Shown one piece after another: positions 4,770 through 10,923 of a DNA stretch of 10,923 bases. Position 1 is the first letter of the stretch. Each line of letters starts with the position of its first letter. The notes under the pieces are model-generated. The model saw only the letters and a program-made list of their open reading frames with translations, made no database searches and was not told the DNA's origin. A program made the translations under genes and the position numbers. Origin of the DNA: Alphaproteobacteria bacterium (lineage in GTDB: Bacteria; Pseudomonadota; Alphaproteobacteria; Reyranellales; Reyranellaceae). The stretch covers positions 1 through 10,923 of the forward strand of contig VBAF01000013.1 in assembly GCA_005884705.1 (NCBI GenBank), read 5' to 3'.

Positions 4770-7700
4770 ATGCTGCATCTCGTTCGTATTGCGCTCAGTA
4801 AGCCCTATACGTTCGTGGTGCTGGCGGTGCTGATCCTGATCGTCGGCCCGCTGGCGGCGCTGCGCACGCCGGTCGACATCTTCCCCGAAATCCGCATCCC
4901 CGTCATCGCCGTGGTCTGGCAGTACACCGGCCTGCCGCCCGACGAGATGTCGGGCCGGGTGATGCTGGGCTTCCAGCGCTCGCTCACCACCACCGTCAAC
5001 GACATCGAGCATATCGAGGGCACGTCCTACACCGGCGTCGGCATCGTCAAGGTGTTCTTCCAGCCGGGCACCGACATCCGCACCGCCAACGCGCAGGTCA
5101 CGGCGATCGCCCAGACCGTGCTGAAGCAGATGCCGCCCAACATTACGCCGCCGCTGATCCTGAACTTCAACGCCTCGACGGTGCCGATCATCCAGATCGC
5201 GCTTGCCGGCAAGGGCATGTCCGAACAGGCGGTGTTCGACCTCGCCATCAACACGGTGCGCACGCCGCTGGTCACGGTGGCCGGCGCGGCGATCCCCTTT
5301 CCGTTCGGCGGCAAGTTCCGCCAGATCCAGATCGATCTCGATCCCGCCGCCATGCAGGCACGCGGGCTGTCGGCCAACGATGTCGCCAATGCGCTCGCCG
5401 CACAAAACCTGCTGACGCCGGCCGGCTCGCAGAAGATCGGCAGCTTCGAATACACCATCCAGCTCAACAACGCGCCCAAGGCGTTCGAGGCGCTGGGCGA
5501 CGTGCCGGTGTTCGCCAAGGACGGCATCATCGTCTATCTGCGCGACGTAGCGCAGGTGCGCGACGGCAATCCGCCGCAGCAGAACATCGTCCATGTCGAC
5601 GGTGGCCGCTCGGTGCTGCTGGCGGTGCTCAAGAACGGCGCGACCTCGACGCTCGCCATCATCGACGGCATCAAGGACAAGGTCGCCGAGCTGCGCAACA
5701 CGCTGCCCGAGAACCTCAGCCTGGCCCTGCTCGGCGACCAGTCGCTGTTCGTCGAGGGCGCCGTCACCGGCGTCGCCTACGAGGCGGTGATCGCTGCCGT
5801 GCTGACCAGCCTGATGATCCTGCTGTTCCTCGGCAGCTGGCGCTCGACCATCATCATCGCGACCTCGATCCCGCTCGCCATCCTGGGCTCGATCGCGCTG
5901 CTGGCGGCGTTCGGCGAGACGCTGAACATCATGACGCTGGGCGGCCTCGCGCTCGCCGTCGGCATCCTGGTCGACGACGCCACGGTGACCATCGAGAACA
6001 TCAACTGGCATCTCGAGCAGGGCAAGCAGGTCGAGCCGGCGATCATGGACGGCGCGCGGCAGATCGTGACACCGGCCTTCGTGTCGCTGCTCTGCATCTG
6101 CATCGTCTTCGTGCCGATGTTCTTCCTCGAAGGCGTCGCCCGCTTCCTGTTCGTGCCGATGGCCGAGGCGGTGATGTTCGCCATGGTCTGCTCGTTCGTC
6201 CTGTCGCGCACCCTGGTGCCGACCATGGCCAACTTCCTGCTGAAGCCGCATGCGCACGGCGACAAGCCGCCGACCCGCAACCCGCTGGTGCTGTTCCAAC
6301 GCGGCTTCGAGGCGCGCTTCGAGCGCTTCCGCGCCGTCTATCGCGACCTGCTGGCGATGGCGCTCGGCCGGCGCGCCGTCTTCATCGCGAGCTTCATGGC
6401 TTTCGTGGTCGCCTCGTTCGCGCTGGCGCCGATGCTCGGGCGCAACTTCTTCCCCGCGGTCGATGGCGGCCAGATCCTGATGCACGCCCGCGCCCCGGTC
6501 GGCACGCGGGTCGAGGAAGCGGCCAACCAGTTCGCCGGCATTCAGAAGGCGATCCGCGAGATCCTGCCGGCGGGCGAGATCGCCACGATGGTCGACAATG
6601 TCGGCATGCCGGTCAGCGGCATCAACATGACCTACAGCAACACCGGCGTGATCGGGCCGCAGGACGGCGATATCCAGATCAAGCTGGTCGAGGGCCATGG
6701 CCCGACCGAGAACCATGTGGCGGCGCTGCGCCGCCAGCTTCCGGAGCGCTTTCCCGGCTTCACCTTTTCCTTCCTGCCGGCCGACATCATCAGCCAGATC
6801 CTGAACTTCGGCGCACCGTCGCCGATCGACGTTCAGGTGCGGACCTCCGACCTGGCGGCGGGCTTCGAGCACGCCAACCGGCTGCTCGCCCGCATCCGCA
6901 CCATTCCCGGCATCGTCGACGCGCGCATCCAGCAGGCGCGCAACGCTCCGGTCTTCGCCGTCGACATCGACCGCACGCGCGCCCAGTACGTCGGGCTGAC
7001 GACGCGTGACGTCACCAATTCGCTGGTCGTGAACCTCGCCGGCAGCGGCCAGATCGCGCCGACCTACTGGCTCAATCCGGCCAACGGCATCACCTACAAC
7101 ATCGTGCTGCAGACGCCGCAGTATCGGCTCGATTCGCTGAACTCGCTGTCCAACCTGCCGATCATGGCGCCGGCGGCGACCTCGCTGCAGGTGCTTGGCG
7201 GCTTCGCCGACATTCGCCGCGACGTCGGCAACGCCGTGGTGTCGCAGTACGACCTGCAGAACATGGTGCAGGTCTACGCCGCCGTGCAGGGTCGCGATCT
7301 CGGCGCGGTCGCCGCCGACGTGCGCCGGGTGGTGGCCGAGCTGGCGCCCAGCGCCTCGCCCAAGATCCGCGCGGTCAAGGTGCAGGGCCAGGTCAAGACC
7401 ATGGAGAGCGCCTTCTCGGGCCTGCTGTTCGGCCTGCTGGGCGCGATCGTGCTGATCTACCTGCTGATCGTCGTGAACTTCCAGTCGTGGAGCGATCCCT
7501 TCGTCATCATCACCGCCCTGCCGGCGGCGCTCGCGGGCATCGTCTGGATGCTGTTCACCACCGGCACGACGCTGTCGGTGCCGGCGCTGACCGGCGCGAT
7601 CATGTGCATGGGGGTGGCCACTGCCAACTCGGTGCTGGTGATCAGCTTCGCGCGCGAGCGGCTGGCCGAGCTGGGCGACGCGACGGCAGCGGCGCTCGAC

Positions 7701-7937
7701 GCCGGGTTCGTGCGCTTCCGGCCGGTGCTGATGACGGCGCTCGCCATGATCATCGGCATGACGCCGATGGCGCTCGGCCTGGGCGAGGGCGGCGAGCAGA
7801 ACGCGCCGCTCGGTCGCGCCGTGATCGGCGGCTTGATCTTCGCTACCATCGCCACCCTGATTTTCGTCCCGGTCGTGTTCAGCGTCATTCACCGCAATCA
7901 CGGCAAGGTGGCGCACGGAGCCCCGCATGCAGCCTGA
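4770..7937 (+). CDS. RND-family efflux permease (HAE1/AcrB-like inner-membrane subunit)
   Basis: A 1055-residue protein of typical RND length. TM1 (LSKPYTFVVLAVLILIVGPL) is followed by a long periplasmic loop containing VKVFFQPGTDI, then TM2-TM6 from ~338. TM4 carries the proton-relay acidic pair in GILVDDATVTIENI (Asp402-Asp403), and a second periplasmic loop precedes the C-terminal TM block. In TM11, RFRPVLMT keeps the arginines and threonine (Arg982, Thr989) aligned with AcrB Arg971/Thr978. In TM10 the lysine of AcrB (Lys940) is replaced: MGVATANSVLVISFARE has Ala952 at that position, as I recall for a whole branch of proteobacterial RND pumps. It works as a proton antiporter extruding drugs, solvents or other amphiphiles; the substrate is unknown. 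The start at 4770 is chosen from where TM1 usually begins; neither it nor the in-frame ATG at 4710 has a strong ribosome site. It overlaps the adaptor gene by 11 bp. Confidence 0.93.
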   Translation: MLHLVRIALSKPYTFVVLAVLILIVGPLAALRTPVDIFPEIRIPVIAVVWQYTGLPPDEMSGRVMLGFQRSLTTTVNDIEHIEGTSYTGVGIVKVFFQPGTDIRTANAQVTAIAQTVLKQMPPNITPPLILNFNASTVPIIQIALAGKGMSEQAVFDLAINTVRTPLVTVAGAAIPFPFGGKFRQIQIDLDPAAMQARGLSANDVANALAAQNLLTPAGSQKIGSFEYTIQLNNAPKAFEALGDVPVFAKDGIIVYLRDVAQVRDGNPPQQNIVHVDGGRSVLLAVLKNGATSTLAIIDGIKDKVAELRNTLPENLSLALLGDQSLFVEGAVTGVAYEAVIAAVLTSLMILLFLGSWRSTIIIATSIPLAILGSIALLAAFGETLNIMTLGGLALAVGILVDDATVTIENINWHLEQGKQVEPAIMDGARQIVTPAFVSLLCICIVFVPMFFLEGVARFLFVPMAEAVMFAMVCSFVLSRTLVPTMANFLLKPHAHGDKPPTRNPLVLFQRGFEARFERFRAVYRDLLAMALGRRAVFIASFMAFVVASFALAPMLGRNFFPAVDGGQILMHARAPVGTRVEEAANQFAGIQKAIREILPAGEIATMVDNVGMPVSGINMTYSNTGVIGPQDGDIQIKLVEGHGPTENHVAALRRQLPERFPGFTFSFLPADIISQILNFGAPSPIDVQVRTSDLAAGFEHANRLLARIRTIPGIVDARIQQARNAPVFAVDIDRTRAQYVGLTTRDVTNSLVVNLAGSGQIAPTYWLNPANGITYNIVLQTPQYRLDSLNSLSNLPIMAPAATSLQVLGGFADIRRDVGNAVVSQYDLQNMVQVYAAVQGRDLGAVAADVRRVVAELAPSASPKIRAVKVQGQVKTMESAFSGLLFGLLGAIVLIYLLIVVNFQSWSDPFVIITALPAALAGIVWMLFTTGTTLSVPALTGAIMCMGVATANSVLVISFARERLAELGDATAAALDAGFVRFRPVLMTALAMIIGMTPMALGLGEGGEQNAPLGRAVIGGLIFATIATLIFVPVVFSVIHRNHGKVAHGAPHAA

Positions 7938-9099
7938 GTCGACAGCGCCAACCGGCAAGGTCTCGCGCCGCGGCCTTGCCATCGCCGGCCTGGCTGCCGC
8001 ACTGGTCCTCACCGTGATCGTCGTGAACGGCATCTGGAGCCGCAACGCCAGCGAAGCACGCCTCAAGGAGATGACCAGCGCGCAGTCGGCGCCGACGGTC
8101 GCCATCATCAGGCCCGGTGTCGGCGGCAACAAGTCGTCGCTCGACCTGCCGGGCCGGCTCGAGGCCTATTCGCGCGCGCCGATCTATGCCCGGGTCAGCG
8201 GCTTCCTCAAGACCTGGTACGTCGACATCGGCGCGCCGGTGAAGGCGGGCCAGCTGCTGGCCGAGATCGAGGCGCCCGACCTCGATCAGCAGCTGCTGCA
8301 GGCTCGTGCCGCACTCGCTTCGGCGCAGGCCGGGGAGACGCTGGCCAGCGTCACGGCTGAACGCTGGCGGACGCTGGGCGGCAGCAACGCCGTCGCCAAG
8401 CAGACGGTCGACGAGAAGATCGGCGACCTCACGGTCAAGCAGGCGCTCACCAGGGCGGCGCAGGCCAATGTCGACCGGCTGCTCGTGCTGGCCGATTTCA
8501 AACGCGTGGTGGCGCCGTTCGACGGCATCATCACCACCCGCAATACCGACATGGGCGCGCTGATCAATGCCGATTCGAGCGCGGGCCTCGCCCTGTTCGT
8601 GGTGTCCGACACACAGAAGCTCAGGCTGACCGTCAGCGTGCCGCAGAACTTTGTGCCGGCGGTGAAGCTCAACACCAAGGTCGAGATCGCGGTGCCGGAG
8701 TATCCCGGCAAGGTCTACGCCGGCGTGGTCGAGGCCTCGGCGCGTGCCGTCGACCCGGCCTCGGGCACCACCCGCATGCAAGTCGTGGTCGAGAACAGTG
8801 CAGGCGAGCTGATGCCCGGCGCCTTCGCCAACACCCGCATCCAGCTACCGGAGAACGCCCAGGCGCTGTCGATTCCGGCCGGCGCGCTGATCTTCGGCAA
8901 GGCCGGGCTGCGGGTCGCGGTGCTCGACGGCAACGACAAGGTGAAGCTCAAGACCATCACGATTGCGCGTGACCTCGGCCAGGTGGTCGAGATCGGCACC
9001 GGCCTTGCGGCCGATGACCGGGTGATCGACAGCCCGCCCGACGGACTGTCGGACGGCGATCCGGTGCGCGTCGTGAGTGCTCCCGCAACCAAGAAGTAG
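7927..9099 (+). CDS. RND efflux periplasmic adaptor subunit (HlyD/membrane fusion protein family)
   Basis: A 390-residue membrane fusion protein. An uncleaved-looking anchor lies at ~15-34 after a basic start. The two lipoyl half-motifs are IYARVSGFLKTWYVDIGAPV (~86-105, continuing to EIEAPDLDQQ) and VVAPFDGIITTRNTDMGAL (~194-212). Between them is a short, Ala/Gln-rich alpha-hairpin (~123-190). The beta-barrel and membrane-proximal domains follow, ending near 382. No lipobox cysteine is visible, so it is probably anchored by the N-terminal helix. It bridges the RND permease to an outer-membrane channel. The ATG overlaps the permease stop by 11 bp and has GGAG six bases upstream, inside the permease gene, so translation is probably coupled. 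The permease-first order is reversed from the common adaptor-first order of acrAB-type operons. Confidence 0.93.
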   Translation: MQPESTAPTGKVSRRGLAIAGLAAALVLTVIVVNGIWSRNASEARLKEMTSAQSAPTVAIIRPGVGGNKSSLDLPGRLEAYSRAPIYARVSGFLKTWYVDIGAPVKAGQLLAEIEAPDLDQQLLQARAALASAQAGETLASVTAERWRTLGGSNAVAKQTVDEKIGDLTVKQALTRAAQANVDRLLVLADFKRVVAPFDGIITTRNTDMGALINADSSAGLALFVVSDTQKLRLTVSVPQNFVPAVKLNTKVEIAVPEYPGKVYAGVVEASARAVDPASGTTRMQVVVENSAGELMPGAFANTRIQLPENAQALSIPAGALIFGKAGLRVAVLDGNDKVKLKTITIARDLGQVVEIGTGLAADDRVIDSPPDGLSDGDPVRVVSAPATKK

Positions 9100-9102
9100 G
9101 CG

Positions 9103-9690
9103 ATGGAGAGCGGCTTCGGGACCGCGATCGAGCATCCGGGGCCGGCGCCCGATATCACGGCCGAGGTGGCACCCCCGAAGCTGTCGACAAGGGCCCGCTG
9201 GGCGCTGCGGTGGCGCGCCTGTCACGGGCCGCTGGCGTTCCTGCCGGCTCTTGCACCAGCGGCGATTGCCTTTGGCCCTGAGCGGCCGTGGATCGCTCGC
9301 CTGCTGCTCCTGGCCGCGGCCGTCGCAATCTTCCTGCTGGCGCGCTGGGCGCTCGGGCAGACGATGAACGTCGCGACATTCGCCGCGCGCGAGCAGGAGT
9401 GCCGCCGGCTGTGGCAGGCGGCACTTGCGCAATGGGAGACCGAAGCCGGGTCGCGCCGCTTCGATGCCAAGCACGCCGAGCTTGAGAAGTTCCAGGCGTG
9501 GTGGGCGACGGCGGACCTGTCGCAGCGCGAGCGCATCGGCGCGGCGATCCATCGCACGTCCGACGAGCTGTGGCAGATCGCCAACCGCATCGAGGTCGCA
9601 CGCGCCTCGCTGCGCCAGGGTGCCGTAGATGCCCATGCGCGCCTGCTGCAGGCGCGGCTCGATCTCGAGACGGTGAGCCGCAGGCGCTGA
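9103..9690 (+). CDS. Hypothetical two-TM-segment protein with a long helical C-terminal tail
   Basis: A 195-residue protein I do not recognise with confidence. Residues 1-41 are polar/basic; two hydrophobic segments follow at ~43-58 and ~64-83 (ARLLLLAAAVAIFLLARWAL). The remainder (~90-195) is charged, Trp- and Ala-rich and predicted helical (ECRRLWQAALAQWETEAG, RFDAKHAELEKFQAWW, RIEVARASL), plausibly a coiled coil. From memory, this Trp/Arg-rich helical stretch resembles the segment between membrane helices and the helix-hairpin-helix region of YegI-type bacterial kinase proteins, but no kinase or HhH part is present, so I do not name it. It starts three bases after the adaptor stop, with only a weak ribosome site (AAGTAGG), and its codon bias matches its neighbours. 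It is probably co-transcribed with the pump. The stop lies three bases from the stop of the convergent SDR gene. Confidence 0.75.
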   Translation: MESGFGTAIEHPGPAPDITAEVAPPKLSTRARWALRWRACHGPLAFLPALAPAAIAFGPERPWIARLLLLAAAVAIFLLARWALGQTMNVATFAAREQECRRLWQAALAQWETEAGSRRFDAKHAELEKFQAWWATADLSQRERIGAAIHRTSDELWQIANRIEVARASLRQGAVDAHARLLQARLDLETVSRRR

Positions 9691-9693
9691 CCG

Positions 9694-10548
9694 TCACTTC
9701 CGCTTCGGCCGGATCGCCTCCCACTGCTCGTCGGTCCAGTCGGCCATCGCCTGGGTGTTGGCGCCGCCGCCGCCCGATTGCAGCATCTTGCCGCCGTCGA
9801 TCACGATCGCATCGCCGTTGATGAAGGCCGCGCCATCGCTCACCAGATAGGCCGCGAGATTGGCAAGCTCGATATGCTCGCCGACGCGGCGCAGCGGGAT
9901 CGTCTTCACCAGCTCCTCGTTGCCGCCGCGCTCCTTGGGCATCAGCCGGCTCCACGCGCCCTCGGTCGGGAAGGGGCCAGGCACGATCGCGCAGGTGCGG
10001 ATGCCCTTTGGTCCCCACTCGACCGCCAGGCTCTTGGTCATCGCCAGCACGCCCGCCTTGGCCATCGCCGAGGGCACGGTGAAGGGCGCGCCGGTCAGTG
10101 ACGACACGGTGAGGATCGACATCACCACCTTGTTGCGCTCGCCGGCGTCGATCCAGCGTCGGCCGGCCGCCACGGTGCAGTAGGCCGAGCCGTGCAGCAC
10201 GATGCCCAGCACCGCGTCGATCGCGCGCGTCGACATCTTGTGGGTCTGCGCCAGGATCTGGCCGGCGGCGTTGTTGACCAGGATGTCGAGTGGGCGCTTG
10301 GCCCAGATCGTGTCCATCATCGCCTCGACGGCGTCGGGCACGCGGACGTCGCAGCCGACTGTCTCGATCTCGCCGCCGGTTTCCTTGGCGAGCTCTTCCG
10401 CCGTCTGCTTCAGGACGTCCTCGCGCCGGCCGCAGATCACGACGTTGGCGCCGAGCTCGAGATAGCGCTGCGCCATCGAGCGGCCGAGACCGGTGCCGCC
10501 GCCAGTGACGAGGATGCGCTTTCCCTTCAGCAGGTCAGGCTGGAACAT
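9694..10548 (-). CDS. SDR family oxidoreductase, 2,4-dienoyl-CoA reductase-like
   Basis: A 284-residue Rossmann oxidoreductase. The nucleotide site is VTGGGTGLG (14-22), with an RR pair at 41-42 after the second strand that favours NADPH. NNAAG is at 92-96. The region FTVPSAMAKAGVLAMTKSLA (156-175), then VPGPFPTEGAWSRL (189-202) and ELANLAAYLVSDGAAFING (227-245), match mitochondrial/bacterial 2,4-dienoyl-CoA reductases more closely than generic SDRs, including Ser160 and Lys164 in the PSxxAK pattern. No tyrosine stands at the YxxxK position (Ser160), as expected for that family, but the DECR catalytic tyrosine about 11 residues earlier is also missing (Ser149 in TVSSLTG). The probable role is NADPH-dependent reduction of unsaturated acyl-CoA in fatty-acid catabolism, with activity uncertain. 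The ATG overlaps the CoA-transferase stop by one base (TGATG), with GGAAAG four bases upstream, so translation is coupled. Confidence 0.88.
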   Translation of the reverse strand: MFQPDLLKGKRILVTGGGTGLGRSMAQRYLELGANVVICGRREDVLKQTAEELAKETGGEIETVGCDVRVPDAVEAMMDTIWAKRPLDILVNNAAGQILAQTHKMSTRAIDAVLGIVLHGSAYCTVAAGRRWIDAGERNKVVMSILTVSSLTGAPFTVPSAMAKAGVLAMTKSLAVEWGPKGIRTCAIVPGPFPTEGAWSRLMPKERGGNEELVKTIPLRRVGEHIELANLAAYLVSDGAAFINGDAIVIDGGKMLQSGGGGANTQAMADWTDEQWEAIRPKRK

Positions 10549-10923
10549 CAGGCTTTCCGGATTTCGGTGAGCGCCACGCCGGCGTCGATCAACTTGTCGA
10601 TCTCGGGACCCGAGAAGCCGTGCTCGCCGAGCACCGCGCGGGTATCGATGCCGAACTTGCGCGGCTTGCTGCGGATCGCGGGCGGCGTGCGCGAGAGCTT
10701 GATCGGGTTGCCGACGTTGCGATAGCCGTCCTTCTCCCAGACCATGTTGCGGTGCCTGGTGTGCGGATGCTCCATCACGTCGGGCACCTCCTGCACGGCG
10801 CCCGACGGCACGCCGGCCATCATCAGCTCGTTGGCGAAGGACTCGCCGTCGCGGTCCTTGGTGAGGGCACGCAGCTCGGCTTCCATCTCGGCCTTGTGGG
10901 CGAGGCGATCCTTGTTGGTCTTG
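10548..10923 (-). CDS. CaiB/BaiF (family III) CoA-transferase, C-terminal part (5' end off the right edge)
   Basis: An open frame enters from the right edge and runs 124 codons to a TGA at 10550-10548. The visible ~124 residues match the C-terminus of family III CoA-transferases: GVPSGAVQEVPDVMEHPHTR, the segment GNPIKLSRTPPAIRS, and the end motif VLGEHGFSGPEIDKLIDAGV. These enzymes move CoA between carboxylic acids through an aspartyl-anhydride intermediate; the catalytic Asp lies upstream, outside the window. It is directly coupled to the dienoyl-CoA-reductase-like SDR, suggesting activation or handling of an acyl-CoA by both. The ATG at 10886 is internal, not the real start, because the frame stays open and family-like (KTNKDRLAHKAEMEAEL) to the edge. 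The specific acyl substrate is unknown. Confidence 0.9.
   Translation of the reverse strand, partial: KTNKDRLAHKAEMEAELRALTKDRDGESFANELMMAGVPSGAVQEVPDVMEHPHTRHRNMVWEKDGYRNVGNPIKLSRTPPAIRSKPRKFGIDTRAVLGEHGFSGPEIDKLIDAGVALTEIRKA

Noticed and set aside
4635..8132. A 1165-codon open frame antisense to the RND permease
   Set aside because: It mirrors the permease codon bias and gives a His/Asp/Arg/Gln-rich low-complexity protein with no recognisable domain; typical of antisense frames in GC-rich genes.
8845..9636. A minus-strand frame opposite the adaptor and the hypothetical gene
   Set aside because: Spans two genes on the other strand and lacks domain features; compositional shadow.
10548..10886. 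A separate small protein of 112 residues starting at 10886
   Set aside because: The frame continues open to the window edge with CoA-transferase-like sequence, so the ATG is internal.

Overview
The window looks like a chromosomal stretch from a GC-rich alphaproteobacterium, of a Rhodospirillales/Reyranella or Bradyrhizobium-like type. This is inferred from the strong G/C third-position bias, the style of the proteins and the gene mix; no rRNA or marker gene allows firm placement. I see no tRNA, rRNA, CRISPR array, insertion sequence, integrase or phage gene.

Layout. (1) Positions 1-2706 are a cell-surface glycan or sugar-modification block. It holds the 5' part of a CBS-domain/DegT-type aminotransferase fusion (minus strand, running off the left edge). 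A divergent GT4-like glycosyltransferase follows (plus), then an FkbM-family methyltransferase (minus) whose 3' end overlaps the glycosyltransferase 3' end by 77 bp. (2) Positions 2707-2998 are a non-coding gap, more T/A-rich than its surroundings and packed with short repeats: a 10-bp direct repeat, a CGTGATCA pair one helical turn apart, three tandem 9-mers, and a 15-bp-stem hairpin just past the next gene. (3) Positions 2999-4603 are a full-length GMC-family FAD oxidoreductase (minus). (4) Positions 4604-4769 are a divergent promoter region. (5) Positions 4770-9690 (plus) are an efflux operon: an RND permease, an overlapping HlyD-type periplasmic adaptor, and, 3 bp further on, a 195-residue two-TM-segment protein of unknown function where an outer-membrane channel gene might have been expected. 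(6) Positions 9694-10923 (minus) are an acyl-CoA module: the 3' end of a CaiB/BaiF-type CoA-transferase, translationally coupled (TGATG) to a 2,4-dienoyl-CoA-reductase-like SDR.

How the genes work together. The aminotransferase, glycosyltransferase and FkbM methyltransferase plausibly supply and decorate an amino-sugar-containing surface polysaccharide or glycolipid. The RND permease and adaptor should form an inner-membrane/periplasm pump that borrows an outer-membrane channel encoded elsewhere. The GMC enzyme and the CoA-transferase/SDR pair are catabolic enzymes of the kind common in metabolically versatile soil alphaproteobacteria.

Most of the window is ordinary, and I do not see a clearly new multi-gene system. 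The items most worth a second look are the SDR without a tyrosine at either expected active-site position, the unknown membrane protein in the efflux operon, the CBS-aminotransferase fusion, and the repeat-dense gap at 2707-2998.
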